Of a DNA stretch of 64,000 nt, positions 35,601-44,164 are shown piece by piece. The stretch is taken from assembly GCF_947179165.1 (NCBI RefSeq), contig NC_077237.1, positions 83,676,341 to 83,740,340 of the forward strand. The letters are read 5' to 3'. Position 1 is the stretch's first letter, and the number at the start of each line of letters is the position of its first letter. The DNA is from Solanum dulcamara (lineage: Eukaryota > Streptophyta > Magnoliopsida > Solanales > Solanaceae). Both the position numbers and the translations under genes were made by a program. Under the pieces are notes generated by a model. The model was given only the letters and a program-made list of their open reading frames with translations, was not told the origin of the DNA and ran no database searches.

Positions 35601-38600
35601 ATTTATTCCATCTTGGCTCAACAGCATTTTCATGGTCATCAAAGAAACAACAAAATGTTGCTCTTTCAACCTGTGAAGCAGAATATATAGCCGCGACAGC
35701 ATGTACCTGTCAAGAAATTTGGTTGAAGAATATTTTGGAAGAATTATTTTTTGCTCAAGAAGATCCGATCACAATTTATTTTGACAACAAGTCTACCATA
35801 TCACTCGCGAAGAATACGGTGTCGCACCATCGAAGCAAGCACATCGATACAAAGCATCATTTTATCCGAGAACAAGTGAAGAATAAGACAGTGGAGTTAG
35901 TCTATTGTTGCATAGAAGACCAATTGGCAGATATATTTACGAAGCCATTGAAAGCAGACATATTCCACATACTAAAAGAAAAGCTTGGAATGAAAAATTC
36001 GGTTTGAGGGGGAGTGTTAAAATTCAAACCGACTTCAACAAAGTCAAAATTGGCAAAGATTAAAAAGTAAGAGGAATTCAATTTGGAGAAGTAAACTAAA
36101 GATGGAGGAATTCAATTTGGAGAAGTAAACTAAAGTAGGAAGAAGTCAACTTGGAGGAGTAAACTAAAGTAGGAAGAATTCAACTTGGAGAAGTAAACTA
36201 AAGTAGGAGAAATTCAACTTGGAGAAATCTTCTATATGGAGGTGTAGGTTAGCTATAAATAGATGCTTGTATGCATGTAATTGTATGTTTTTTTTAAAAA
36301 AAGAAGCAAAGCTTCTTAGAGAGTTAGAGAGGAAGAAATAGAGAGCAAAGCTCTTATGATATAGTGAAGTGCCGAAGTACTTATTGTGAGAAAGTTGTAA
36401 AAGTTTTATTTTGTGTGTGTACTATTTTGCTCCTTGTATAATAAAAATATTACTTTGGTCCGCTAAGCTTCCAACATTATCGGCACGCCCTCAACCAGTT
36501 ACTTTTACCGAATTGCATAGCCTTCTCCTGAACCATGAGTTCATTTATGGCTCGTCATTTTCCAATCTCTCAATTTCTAGTACTCCGCAGCAACCTGCAG
36601 ATTCAGTCCAACATCCCCCAGCAAACTTGACCCACAGGAATACACAATCTGATCATTCCTACAACAACAATACTAACCGAGGTCGTGGAAGGTCTAATCG
36701 AGGTTGTGGTGGTCGCTTTAATTCCAGAAATGATTCCACCTATAGTCAACCTTGGCAATCCACTGACCAGCGACAAAAGTGTCAAATTTGTAATGACCAT
36801 AACCACATTGCCCCAAATTGCTTCCAATGTTACAGCCAAAACACTAATCCAGTAGCTTATCTATCACATTCAACTCCAAACGCGGCATCTCAACAATGGT
36901 TCCCTGACACCGGAGTGACGAACCACATCAGCCCCGATCTCACCACATTTCACCAGATTGAGGATTATAAAGGACCTGATCAGGTTCATGTTGGTAATGG
37001 TAATTGCGTCCCCGTAGACAGCTTCAGTTCTTCTCTGGCTCTTAATCTTATACTCCCGATGTACTTTTTTGTAAAAGTTGTTTACAAAAAACTAAGAACT
37101 GAATAGTTTTTCTTTAACAGAAAAACTAAGAAAATACAGGAAAACCTTATCTGCCTTGTCAAAGCAGCAAAAGAAACAACATTTTCTGCTAATGCAAATT
37201 GCCAACCAATCCTAGACACTATCAGATGAAGTCAATTTTATTCTCGATAATGTTTATGCACTAGAATACAACAACAACACACCCAGTGTAATCCCACAAG
37301 TGGAGTATGGGGAGGGTAGGATTTACGCAGACTAACCCCTACCTTTGAGGTAGAGAGGTTGTTTCTGATAGAACCCTCGGCTCAAAAGAACGCTTATGCA
37401 CTAGAATGGTTACAGGTAAATGTTTACTTTGCCGAATTTAATTCGTCCAACAACAACAACATACCCAATGGGGTCTGGGGAGGGCGGATTGCCGGAGGTT
37501 ATAAAGACCATTGTTTGTGAATCGCCGGCGGCATAAACAGACATATAGGTTAGGCTAATACTACTCCCTCTGATATATATACGGAGGCACGATATTAATA
37601 TATGAGACGTTAGAATTAGAAGTGTTTTCATTCCAAAAGGCATTTCGAATGAAGTGTTGTCTGTTGAATGACTAATGTACCCTCCAGATCGAACTATTAC
37701 TTCCTCATGGAGAGACGGATTCAGAATTTAAATGAGATGTTTATTTTGGTAATATATCACAACACATTCAATTTACTGAATTCAAAATTTATTATTTAAT
37801 TCAGATGATCCATAAACTAAATGATGAAAAGTTATTTCTGTCCTTAACCCCTATCAAACTTGGAGGGTGTTTTCAATAGATCCTTGGCTCATAAGAACTC
37901 TTATGCAGTAGAATGGTTACAGAAAATGTTTACTTTGCAGAATTTAACATACCCAGTGTGGGGGGTTCAGAATTAACACACCCTCGACTCAAGTAAAGCA
38001 TATCAAAGCAATTAAACTCATCTAACAGAAACACAACATCAAATTCTCTGTTCAGAAGAGGAAAATTAAATTACCTGATTCATGGAGGTACCGGAAAACA
38101 ATGTAATTGAGGAAGTCGGGGGTTAAACAGGCCATTGCTGTGAATTGTCGGTCAGCATTCGCTTTATCCTTCCGCCTATGTTTATCTTTCTGAAGCTTTT
38201 CCGTTTTCTCTTTTTTTATATTTTGCAGCTCATATACATTCTTCGTAATGAGATGCAAAGGTTGCAGAAGCTGGAAGTCTTTGTCCATATTGGTATTATC
38301 CTGCATTCCATTGGTTAGTTCAGAGTTATCAAAAGAGCTAAACTTTAGAGTTATCAAAAGAGCTAAACTTCAAATACAAAAATGAGAATATCAAAATGTT
38401 TGCATTACATTGCTCCAACTTGTTTCCAGTTCAAGATACTGAATACACTTTTGCACAAATTTAACAAGAGCACCAGGAGGAACTAGATTTCCATCCATTG
38501 TGCTCTTATTGATCCCTACCTCGTATCCAAAAGCAAATGTTGAATGTGAGAATCCTGAAAAAATATATCAGCAAAACCAGTAGACTGATTAGATACTAAC

Positions 38601-40480
38601 GTACTAGTCCATCACGATCAAAGTCAAGGTGTCAGCCAACCTATTAGCAAGTCATATTTAATGAAGCAACAACTGGTATTATAAAGGACCAACCATAAAC
38701 TAGAGTGTCTTGGAAGATCACTAAAAGTAACTGAAATTTTGGCTGTTCAATCAAGCAAGAGAGCTGCGTACAACAGACCCTTGTGGTCGGGCCCTTCCCC
38801 GGACCCTGCGCATAGCGGGAGCTTAAGTGCACCGGGCTGCCCTTTTTTTTTTTTTTAATCAAGCAAGAGAGCTGAGTGTCTTTTTCTTTTTTCTTTTCTG
38901 AAAAACCAGGAGCAATGCCCCCATACAGCGGCAAAGAAAGGACATTTTCTGCTAATGCAAATTGCCCAAGCAGTCCTAGCCACTACCAGATGAAGTCAAT
39001 TTTATTCTCGACCATATTTATGCACTTTTTTTTTCCGGTTAAATTTTGGTATTTTATTGATGAAGTAATGAGTGTAAAACACCACCTTACACCACCTAGG
39101 GCAAAGCCATTCCCTACATGGCCCAATCGACTAGGAAAAAATAAATAAACAACCAAAAACAAAACACCTAACACTTTGAACCTCCCTGTCCCCTCTATCC
39201 ATTTGTTGGAGTTACTCTCAAATAGGTGTTTTGAACTTCCAAACTGCTGAAATCTTGGTAGTTGCGCCCTCCTTTATCAATTGCAATATTTGCCAAGTAG
39301 TCCGCTAGTTGATTTTCTTCCCTGAAAATGTGTTGGAATGTATGTTGTTTGTCCTGTAAGCATGTTTTAATTTCTGTCACTATCTCTGTAGTTATCCAGG
39401 GGCATGACCATTTTTCTTCTAGAATCTTGTACAATAGCATAGAATCTGTTTGAATGATTATATTATTGTGCTTCTCCTACTTGTTATGTTTACATGCTTC
39501 TAGAATCGCTTTCACCTCTGCTACAGAGTTAGTGCTGTTTTCAATAGTAGCTCCCTCTGCATATAGTAAATCCCCTCTTTCATTCCTCAAACAAAAGGCA
39601 TAGGAACTTATACCTGGATTTTCCCTCGAAGCCCCATCTGTATTGTATTTTAGCCAACCTACTGGTGGAAAATCCAACAATACTCTTGTTACCTTCATCT
39701 TGAGACAATTTATGCACTAGAATACAACAACAACAACAACATACCCAGTGTAATCCTACAAGTGGAGTATGGGAGGGTAGAATGTACATAGACCTTAATC
39801 CCTACCTTTGAGGTAAAGAAATTGTTTCTGATAGACCCTCGGCTTATGCACTAGAATGGTTATAGGTAAATGTTTACTTTGACGAATTTAACTCGTCTAA
39901 ACGGACATGTAGGCTAGGCTACTACTATTCCCTCTTATATATAGAGAGTGAAACAATGGTAAGAGGGAATTTTGGGACACACGATATTAATAAATGAGAC
40001 ATTAGAATTAGAAATGTTTTCGTTCCAAAAAGCATCTGTTGAATGAATAATGTACCCTCCAGCTCCAGCTATTACTTCCTCATGGGGAAGAGTTGAAAGG
40101 TTACATTTATTTAATCCTATCTAAAACTGAAGAGACGGATTCCAAATTTAAATGAGATGTTTTAATTTGGTACTATATCACAACACATTCAATTTACTGA
40201 ATTCAAAATTTAAATGATGAAAAAATATTTTTGTCCTTAACTCCTCTGTTTTCGATAGATCCTTGGTTCATAACAACTCTTATGGTTACAAAAAGATGTT
40301 TACTTTGCAGAATTTAACATCATCTAACAACAACAACACTCTCGATTCAAGTAAAGCATATCAAAGCAATTAAACTCAAATTCTCTGTAAGAAGATAGAA
40401 GAGGTTCGGATTGAGTTACCTGATTCATGGAGATACAGGAAAACAATGTAATTGAGGAAATCGGAGGTTAAAGAGGCCAT
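18369..40480 (-). CDS. HOS15-like: HOS15/TBL1-family LisH-WD40 repeat protein, rearranged, with two LisH modules
   Basis: Read on the minus strand, 13 exons join in phase: 40480-40420, 38554-38409, 38300-38075, 23626-23433, 23318-23272, 22503-22353, 22203-22140, 21792-21634, 21514-21393, 21014-20940, 20379-20326, 20208-20135 with 18768-18694, and 18588-18369 (the last three pieces are separate exons, so 14 segments with 13 introns). The total is 1668 nt, 555 aa, ending in TAG. Residues 1-69 form a LisH module ([29 protein letters not shown]). Residues 70-124 are a TBL1-type linker ([13 protein letters not shown]). Residues 125-180 are a second LisH module. Residues about 199-555 are a WD40 propeller. 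In the family, LisH mediates oligomerisation and the propeller recruits HDA9/corepressor partners and CUL4-DDB1 in the nucleus. The long charged linker of HOS15 is absent. Expression, and splicing of the 14.4-kb intron, are unproven; the locus could be a pseudogene with intact exons. Confidence 0.72.
19190..19953. mobile_element. Probable copia-type solo LTR in an intron of the HOS15-like gene
   Basis: It lies in the 1.37-kb intron between exons 20208-20135 and 18768-18694. The sequence (from about 'tgctgataacgacaacag' to 'ggacccggtcc' and 'gcattcattctaaca') looks like a Solanaceae Ty1-copia LTR, with 'gggacaggttgtggttttt' and 'acgtaaaaatcttgtgtc' near its 3' end. No flanking internal region and no clear target duplication were seen. 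Assignment is from recognition of style, not from a second copy in the window. Confidence 0.4.
23433..23626 (-). CDS. HOS15-like: Chimeric exon: LisH C-terminal half fused to the first WD40 blade
   Basis: This 194-nt exon begins with [18 protein letters not shown] and reaches ALVKFVQK. It then passes without an intron into [25 protein letters not shown], the start of the propeller. The sister exon at 38554-38409 shares everything up to FVQK but then reads [13 protein letters not shown] and a donor site. HOS15 proteins also have extra exons here coding for a charged, coiled-coil-like linker. So this exon arose by an in-frame deletion from mid exon 2 into a later exon. The phase (1 in, 0 out) fits both neighbours. 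Confidence 0.8.
24072..24118 (+). mobile_element. TS-type SINE fragment
   Basis: The short match 'ctctccccggaccccacttg' followed by 'tgggattacacaggctatg' is the 3' part of the SINE seen more fully, in the opposite orientation, at 37268-37388. Only the tail is left. Confidence 0.45.
27002..30193 (-). mobile_element. 3.2-kb solo LTR of the chromovirus family, with TSD
   Basis: It starts TGTCACGCCCCGGGAGGG and ends GGGGTGTCACA. The 5-bp duplication catgg lies at 26997-27001 and 30194-30198, and removing the insert restores a continuous LTR ('aggttcatggctac...') as seen intact elsewhere. It has no primer-binding site, gag or pol inside. It contains a tandem stretch rich in aatcatatacaatcc variants (about 27650-27760) and a GC-rich palindromic cluster near 29636-29790. 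Short frames inside are not genes. Confidence 0.88.
29636..29790. repeat. GC-rich palindrome cluster conserved in the long LTRs
   Basis: In an otherwise AT-rich LTR, the sequence carries tggcgctatagtggcgcg, gtcgcgccactgcagcgcca and two more variants within 155 bp, so several GGCGC/GCGCC arms can pair. The same cluster occurs at about 32350-32430, 50305-50455, 61438-61592 and 63838-63998, at the same relative place. It is therefore a conserved LTR part, just upstream (in element sense) of the family's leader-like region. Confidence 0.75.
37268..37388 (-). mobile_element. TS-type SINE (minus orientation)
   Basis: Starting with a (caa)n end, the sequence 'acccagtgtaatcccacaag' through 'tacctttgaggtagagaggtt' to 'ccctcggctc' matches the well-known Solanaceae SINE whose 3' end is (TTG)n. 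A homologous copy sits at the same place in the sister intron (39722-39843), so it inserted before the exon duplication. A third truncated tail at 37449-37482 interrupts the copied exon 1 fragment. The family name is from recognition. Confidence 0.6.
37390..37700 (-). pseudogene. Third copy of promoter and exon 1 of the HOS15-like gene, truncated
   Basis: On the minus strand a TATA-like stretch (about 37568-37582) precedes ATG 37511, as in the working-looking copy at 40480. After about seven codons (MVFITSG against MASLTSD) the similarity stops at a SINE tail (37449-37482). Upstream sequence (gagacgttagaatt, 'cattccaaaaggcatttcga') matches the regions upstream of 40480 and at 39960-40060. It cannot make a LisH exon. 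Confidence 0.6.
38075..38300 (-). CDS. HOS15-like: Chimeric exon 3/exon 1: TBL1 linker fused in frame to a second LisH start
   Basis: From the acceptor before 38300 the exon reads [36 protein letters not shown] and [13 protein letters not shown], homologous to the part of HOS15 that follows LisH. At about 38151 it switches to RQFTA, which is the translated 5' leader of the second exon 1, then to [18 protein letters not shown] and donor site gtaatt. The leader has no stop and is in frame. Length 226 nt, phase 0 in, phase 1 out, which fits the next exon. The duplication breakpoint is therefore inside this exon. Confidence 0.8.
38409..38554 (-). CDS. HOS15-like: Exon 2 of the first LisH module, HOS15-like gene
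   Basis: 146 nt, acceptor ttttttcag and donor gtaatg. It encodes [31 protein letters not shown] and [13 protein letters not shown], the full second half of the LisH region of this family. The intron to the next exon is only 108 bp. Compared with the chimeric sister exon at 23433-23626, this one keeps the ancestral 3' end. Confidence 0.8.
38767..38856 (+). mobile_element. Au-like SINE, 5'-truncated, with 18-bp TSD
   Basis: The 90-bp insert (from cgtacaacagacccttgtgg to cgggctgccc and a T run) is flanked by exact copies of aatcaagcaagagagctg at 38749-38766 and 38857-38874. The sister intron at about 23845 has a single copy of the site. The 3' T-run and the ccccggaccctgcgcat, gtgcaccgggctgccc blocks are typical of the Au SINE family. 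Confidence 0.75.
39026..39706 (-). mobile_element. 5'-truncated L1 LINE (RNase H end only)
   Basis: On the minus strand it encodes the RNase H part of LINE ORF2 ([48 protein letters not shown]), closely related to 14250-14932. Its tail is the T run at 39026-39034. The 10-bp duplication atttatgcac lies at 39016-39025 and 39708-39717. The sister intron at about 37240-37270 is the empty site ('tgtttatgcactagaatac'). Reading frames are interrupted by stops, as in the full-length copy. Confidence 0.9.
39722..39843 (-). mobile_element. TS-type SINE (sister copy)
   Basis: A (caacaa)n start, 'acccagtgtaatcctacaag', 'tacctttgaggtaaagaaat' and 'gatagaccctcgg' match the element at 37268-37388 and occupy the same place in the duplicated intron. 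Confidence 0.6.
39845..40100 (-). promoter_or_regulatory. Copied promoter module without exon 1, inside intron 1
   Basis: The TATA-like 'cctcttatatatagagag' (about 39930-39948) and upstream blocks (gagacattagaatt, 'cgttccaaaaagcat', 'attacttcctcatgg') match 37560-37700 and, more weakly, 40555-40700. The start codon and LisH coding part are missing. It lies in the intron of the gene in the sense orientation and could act as a spare promoter; that is inference. Confidence 0.45.
40420..40480 (-). CDS. HOS15-like: Exon 1 of the HOS15-like gene (first LisH half)
   Basis: ATG at 40480 opens [20 protein letters not shown] and donor gtaact, 61 nt, phase 1 out, identical in layout to the second copy at 38135-38075. 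This is the copy with an intact promoter-like region upstream, so it is chosen as the start of the gene. Confidence 0.75.
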
Positions 40481-40720
40481 TGTTGTGAATTGTCGGCGGC
40501 TTAAAGTAAACAGACAAATAGGCTTAAACTAAACAGACATAGATTACTACGACCTCTCATATATATATAGAGGCAAAATATGATAAGTGGGAATTTATAT
40601 ATGATACGTTAGTTTTACAAAGGTTTTCGTTCCAAAAAGGGAATTTCGAATTAAGTGTTGACTGTTCAATGACTAAACTACCCTTCAGCCTCCAATAAAA
40701 AATGTTTTTTTTTTAAAAAC
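40481..40720 (-). promoter_or_regulatory. Probable promoter of the HOS15-like gene
   Basis: On the minus strand a TATA-like run (tatatatata, about 40558-40570) lies about 80 nt upstream of ATG 40480. Of the three related promoter modules, this is the only one still followed by a complete exon 1. Confidence 0.45.
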
Positions 40721-41036
40721 ATTAACACCTGGTTAAAACAAAAATTTTGTTGGCAAGAGTTGAATCGTTATATTTATTTAATCCTATTTAGCTACATTCT
40801 ATTACCAGTTAGACACTACTTTGAAAAACTTTGATTTTGATTATTGCTTGTTAAATTTCGTTAGTTTTTTTTTTCAAATACTAACTAATTTTTAATCCAT
40901 ATTCTGTGGGGGTCTAACTTTGGTTGTTCTATTCTTCGAGCTAAGATAAAAAAGAAAGAAAGAGGGTCTAAAATTGGGCTCTCTTCACAGAAAAATCTAT
41001 CAAGACATAAAACAAAGGATACCATATCCCACAAAG
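40721..41036. other. AT-rich intergenic DNA
   Basis: No gene, RNA or recognised repeat seen. Confidence 0.5.
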
Positions 41037-42063
41037 TCTTTGAACCCATCGGTGACCCATAAAATTAGAATCAATTTTCACTTATACACTTCAACTAAGC
41101 TTTGTTCATTTTAAACACCTCATGTCAGGCTCCGCTATATATGTCATTTTGACACTTTTTGCTTACATGACATAGTGTGTGTCAAACACTCGCTGACCGC
41201 AAGTAAATGGCTTATTTAGCCAATTTTTAGTTATTTTTTTTTCCTTCTTCTTTCCCGTTTTTCAGCCACCATTTTTCCAAAAGCTTAAACTTCAAATATG
41301 GTGAATGAAGATAGTTACAACAAAATTATGGAAAATGATGAAAAACGTTTTAGAAATTTAGGAATAGACCTATTTCAAGATTTAAATATTGAAAAGATTG
41401 ACAATTTTAATTTTAAATAAAATGTGATTTGGTAGAATAGAGGGAGGGAGAGAGAAAGAGAGTGGCAGCGGTGGGGGATCTCCATTTTTTCCGATGAGCA
41501 TGGTGATAATGATATTTTCAAGATCTGAAAAAAATAAAGAAAATGGTGATTGAAAAATATATTTAACTCACAAATAATTTTTAAGTAAATAATTTAAAAA
41601 ATAAAAGAATAAACCAAAAAAATAAAAAAGCACCCGTCGGAATTGTTTGGGTTTACTTTGGAATTTTTCTGCAAAATGGGTTATTTTAGAGAAGACAATC
41701 AGCAGGGGAGGGTGGGGGGTGCTTCTGCAATTTTTTTTTTTGATCAAATCTCTTTTTTTGAAAATTATTTGGGCAAAAATGCCAAGTGTCATCGATTCAT
41801 TGGCCATTTTTAAATTTTTAGTTAAAATTCATTATTTAATAATTATTTTGGATAAAAATGACACATGTCGTTATTTAATTCATTACTTTACACGTTATTC
41901 GCGAGTATAACACACACATATTATATATTTTGGCCGATTGTGCAAAAAGTGTCAAAATGACACAGCTGGGCCTGACATGAGGTGTCTAAAATGAACAAAG
42001 TCTAGTTGAGGTGTCTAAGTGAAAATTGGTGCCAACTTTAAAGGGTCACCGACGGGTTTAGCC
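41037..42063. mobile_element. Long-TIR MITE or non-autonomous Mutator-like element
   Basis: About 125 bp at each end are inverted copies: 'cccatcggtgaccc', 'caattttcacttatacactt', 'tttgttcattttaaacacct' and 'catgtcaggc' on the left, with the matching complement ending 'gggtcaccgacgggtttagcc' on the right. The 770-bp interior is AT-rich and non-coding. Target duplication not resolved. The short frames at 41568-41910 are not genes. Confidence 0.7.
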
Positions 42064-42177
42064 TTTTTATTTTGCATGTTTTGAATTTCGAATTCTCCAC
42101 ACATATTTCTATAATGATTTTCTCTTCGACACAAATTCAAAATTTAAACGAGATGTTTAAATTTGGTAATTGCTGTC

Positions 42178-42332
42178 ATGTGATCAGGAAGTCACAAATC
42201 CAAGTCTTGGAAATAACCTCTGCCAGAAATGCAAGGTAAGACTGCGTACAATTGACCCTTATGATTGGACCCTTCCCCAGACCTTGCGCATGGCAGAAGC
42301 TTAGTGCACTGGACTGCCCTTTTTATTTTTAT
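42178..42332 (+). mobile_element. Au-like SINE, nearly full length
   Basis: 'ggaagtcacaaatccaag' (box B region, decayed), then 'cctctgccagaaatgcaagg', 'gactgcgtacaattgaccct', 'ccccagaccttgcgcat' and 'gtgcactggactgccctttt' follow the Au SINE order. It is older than the copy at 38767, with more CpG decay. No exact target duplication seen. Confidence 0.6.
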
Positions 42333-44164
42333 TTTTATCACACTACATTCAATTTAATGAAGGTGAAATTTATTATTCATACTATTTTAGTGGATGAATA
42401 GAGCAAAACTATTTAATTCAGATGAATCAGTAAATTAAATGGTAAAAAGTGGTTTGCATCCTATATATATTTACACTAACTCATAGTTGTGTGTGTATTA
42501 GCCGAAATATTGAATGAATTAGCTTTGTATATTAGTAGTACCTTGTTTTGTATATTTTTTTAACATATTTATAAATAATGTTTGTATTATGTATTGAGGA
42601 GTGTATTATTAAATACACGAAAATCCATGATATTAGTAATCCAAAGAGGTTTAATGCATACATTAACATGGTTAAAGACACAATTGCCCCTCAATTTTTG
42701 TTTTACATCTTTCCACCAGATTTGTGGAGGGTATCTTGTAAATAAATATGTTCCAAACAATTATGCAATGCAAGTCAATTTTAATACGCCAAACCAAACA
42801 ATGCATAAGAAATAATGCAAGCATAATTAATGTAAGTATAACTTAATTGCTAAAGAATTAGCAAGCCGACAAGGCTGCAACTGAAATCATATATAAAATA
42901 AGTAGACTAGGATACTATCGAAAAGCTGAAAAGACCCAAGAAAGTATGTCTAAAAGTCTTTAAAAATACTATAGATCAACTGGTCAGTACAAAGCCCTGA
43001 AAATGCTCAACAACTATACACAAAATTCTAGTATACAAAACCTACAAATGACCAACAGCTCCAGAAAGAATGTAGCTTATCAATTCTCAGTTGAGATAGC
43101 CCTCTAATGCAAAGGCCAATCTAGACCTATGTCTAAACATGCAACATGAAATGCAGCGTTTCAGGCAACGGGACGTCAATATGAATAATATGTTTTGGTA
43201 TATAAGATGGAAGGTAGAATCATAAATAGTTGCAGTAAAAAAAGATAATAGAGATACCACCTAAAACTGAAACCCTGCTAGCCATAACAGGAAGATAGCT
43301 AAATCCAGAACACAACTCTGTAAAAAATGGTCGTATATATAGGTGCAGATGCATGAATGCTTATCCGATCAACTGCTAGCAATGATGGTATGTCCGGTAG
43401 CTAATTGTATCATCTCTGCCATCTATATTGTATACATCTATATAGGCAAATAGGTCCCATTTCTTCGATTATGGCTCTGTAATGAATGCATATAACACGC
43501 CTTGATATGAACTCTGAATGCATATGCTATGTACATATATGGCTCTTTCGTGCTTAAAATCTCCATGTGACTTCATTTAATTTTCATGGGACAATTTAGG
43601 CCTATAATATTCATTTTTGACTTGACACTCTTGTCTTGACTTTAACTTAGCAAATTAATTATTTAGAAATTCAAAAGGAGACAGAGACATAACTTGATTT
43701 ATTACAAACGACTCCAAGTTGCTAATAGTATGATTTTCTTTAGAAATAAGGTTGCTTGACAAGTATAAAATCCAAATAATCTAGTACAAGATTTATTATT
43801 AATATCGTTTTCCAAAGTATTTTCGTAAAACTTCTAATAAGAAAGAATGACTTAATGACTTTTTTAGTTGCAACATACTAATCCTCCAACTTTTCAGTTT
43901 CACTCTTAGAATAATAGCTTAGTAATAGACATAAGGAATAAAAAATTTAATGGAGAATAACTTTAATCGTCAAACATACTTCACAATATTACAAGTACGA
44001 TAACGATATGATGAAGTCTAAGGAATAAAATCACCAGACATTTCAATGCCCTTTACAGAGAATCTTCCTAGTGATAAAATAATAAAAATGACTCATTCGA
44101 TGATTTGTAATTTTTAAGATTCATGCGATATGAAGAAGAGAGTTTTGTCTTAACATATCTTTGA
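42333..44164. other. AT-rich intergenic DNA with a possible LTR remnant
   Basis: About 42860-43560 resembles a decayed gypsy LTR (gcaacgggacgtcaat and 'gttttggtatataagatgg' recall the gacgtcagtacg and gtatgtaatatgg blocks of the LTRs further right). The remainder holds no gene or RNA feature that I can support. Confidence 0.35.

Larger units (their letters stand above)
25780..36007 (+). pseudogene. Inner copia gag-pol polyprotein, broken
   Basis: Gag starts at 25780 ([19 protein letters not shown]) and runs with one stop (25972) to about 26670, within the zinc knuckle, where the nested LTR interrupts it. After 32805 the frame resumes. Protease [10 protein letters not shown] has Cys in the usual Gly position of D-S-G. 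GAG-pre-integrase (WxxxxGHLGF, CxxCIKGKQ) lies near 33350-33470 and integrase at 33500-34010. RT runs from 34500 ([28 protein letters not shown] near 35060) and RNase H from 35530 ([26 protein letters not shown]) to a stop at 36007. Several stops (33342, 33824, 33990, 34074, 34292, 34614, 34881) and frameshifts disable it. Confidence 0.9.
25301..36476 (+). mobile_element. Inner Ty1-copia element with both LTRs and TSD
   Basis: The 5' LTR is 25301-25744 (444 bp) and the 3' LTR 36015-36476 (462 bp); both start TGTTAAAATTC and end TTCCAACA. The 5-bp duplication ttatc flanks it (25296-25300 and 36477-36481). A primer-binding site variant (tggtattagagc) begins about 25746 and a polypurine tract (gagggggag) precedes the 3' LTR. 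The element sits inside the gag of the outer copia element. It carries its own nested LTR insertion at 26672-32804. Each LTR holds a run of about five 38-bp units based on 'aattcaacttggagaagtaa'. Confidence 0.95.
24675..37012 (+). pseudogene. Outer copia gag and protease start, interrupted
   Basis: The first piece (24675-25300) encodes a copia gag of the retrotran_gag_3/UBN2 kind: [24 protein letters not shown], then [20 protein letters not shown] and [16 protein letters not shown]. After the inner insertion and one copy of its target duplication, the frame resumes at 36482 ([15 protein letters not shown]). It goes on to a Gly/Arg/Asn-rich stretch and a complete CCHC knuckle ([14 protein letters not shown]), then the protease motif [11 protein letters not shown] (catalytic D-T-G). 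It ends at [11 protein letters not shown]. Integrase, reverse transcriptase and RNase H are deleted. Confidence 0.85.
24469..37052 (+). mobile_element. Outer Ty1-copia element, internally deleted, split by an inner element
   Basis: A 5' LTR of about 193 bp (24469-24661, from TGTTAGACC to ...ttttata) is followed by a primer-binding site variant (tgatatcaaagcc, 24662-24674). The gag frame starts at 24675. The inner element occupies 25301-36476. Coding continues to about 37012 and then joins directly the last 39 bp of the 3' LTR (37014-37052, 'gtagacagcttcagttcttc'). Flanks ctcca (24464-24468) and ctccc (37053-37057) are a probable 5-bp target duplication with one change. Most of pol and of the 3' LTR has been deleted. 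Confidence 0.8.
23627..38074 (-). other. 14.4-kb intron filled by nested retrotransposons
   Basis: Donor gtaattt at 38074 follows ...HES-G, and acceptor ttttttcag at 23627 precedes GFSHST. The sister intron (40419-38555) aligns with both ends: 38560-38930 with 23632-23925, and 38935-39023 with 37160-37260. Between them the present intron carries an outer copia element, inside it a second copia element, inside that a chromovirus-family LTR, and inside that another LTR of the same family. 23930-24468 and 37058-37160 are unclassified non-coding sequence. Confidence 0.75.

Noticed and set aside
38075..38135. ATG 38135 as the real start of a short 431-aa HOS15-like protein
   Set aside because: Possible in principle, but no promoter-like sequence lies directly upstream; the sequence there is the coding part of exon 3 of the first module. 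Kept as an alternative in the gene entry only.
38767..38856. tRNA gene or tRNA-derived functional RNA
   Set aside because: Only the 3' body of an Au-like SINE; no A or B box or cloverleaf.
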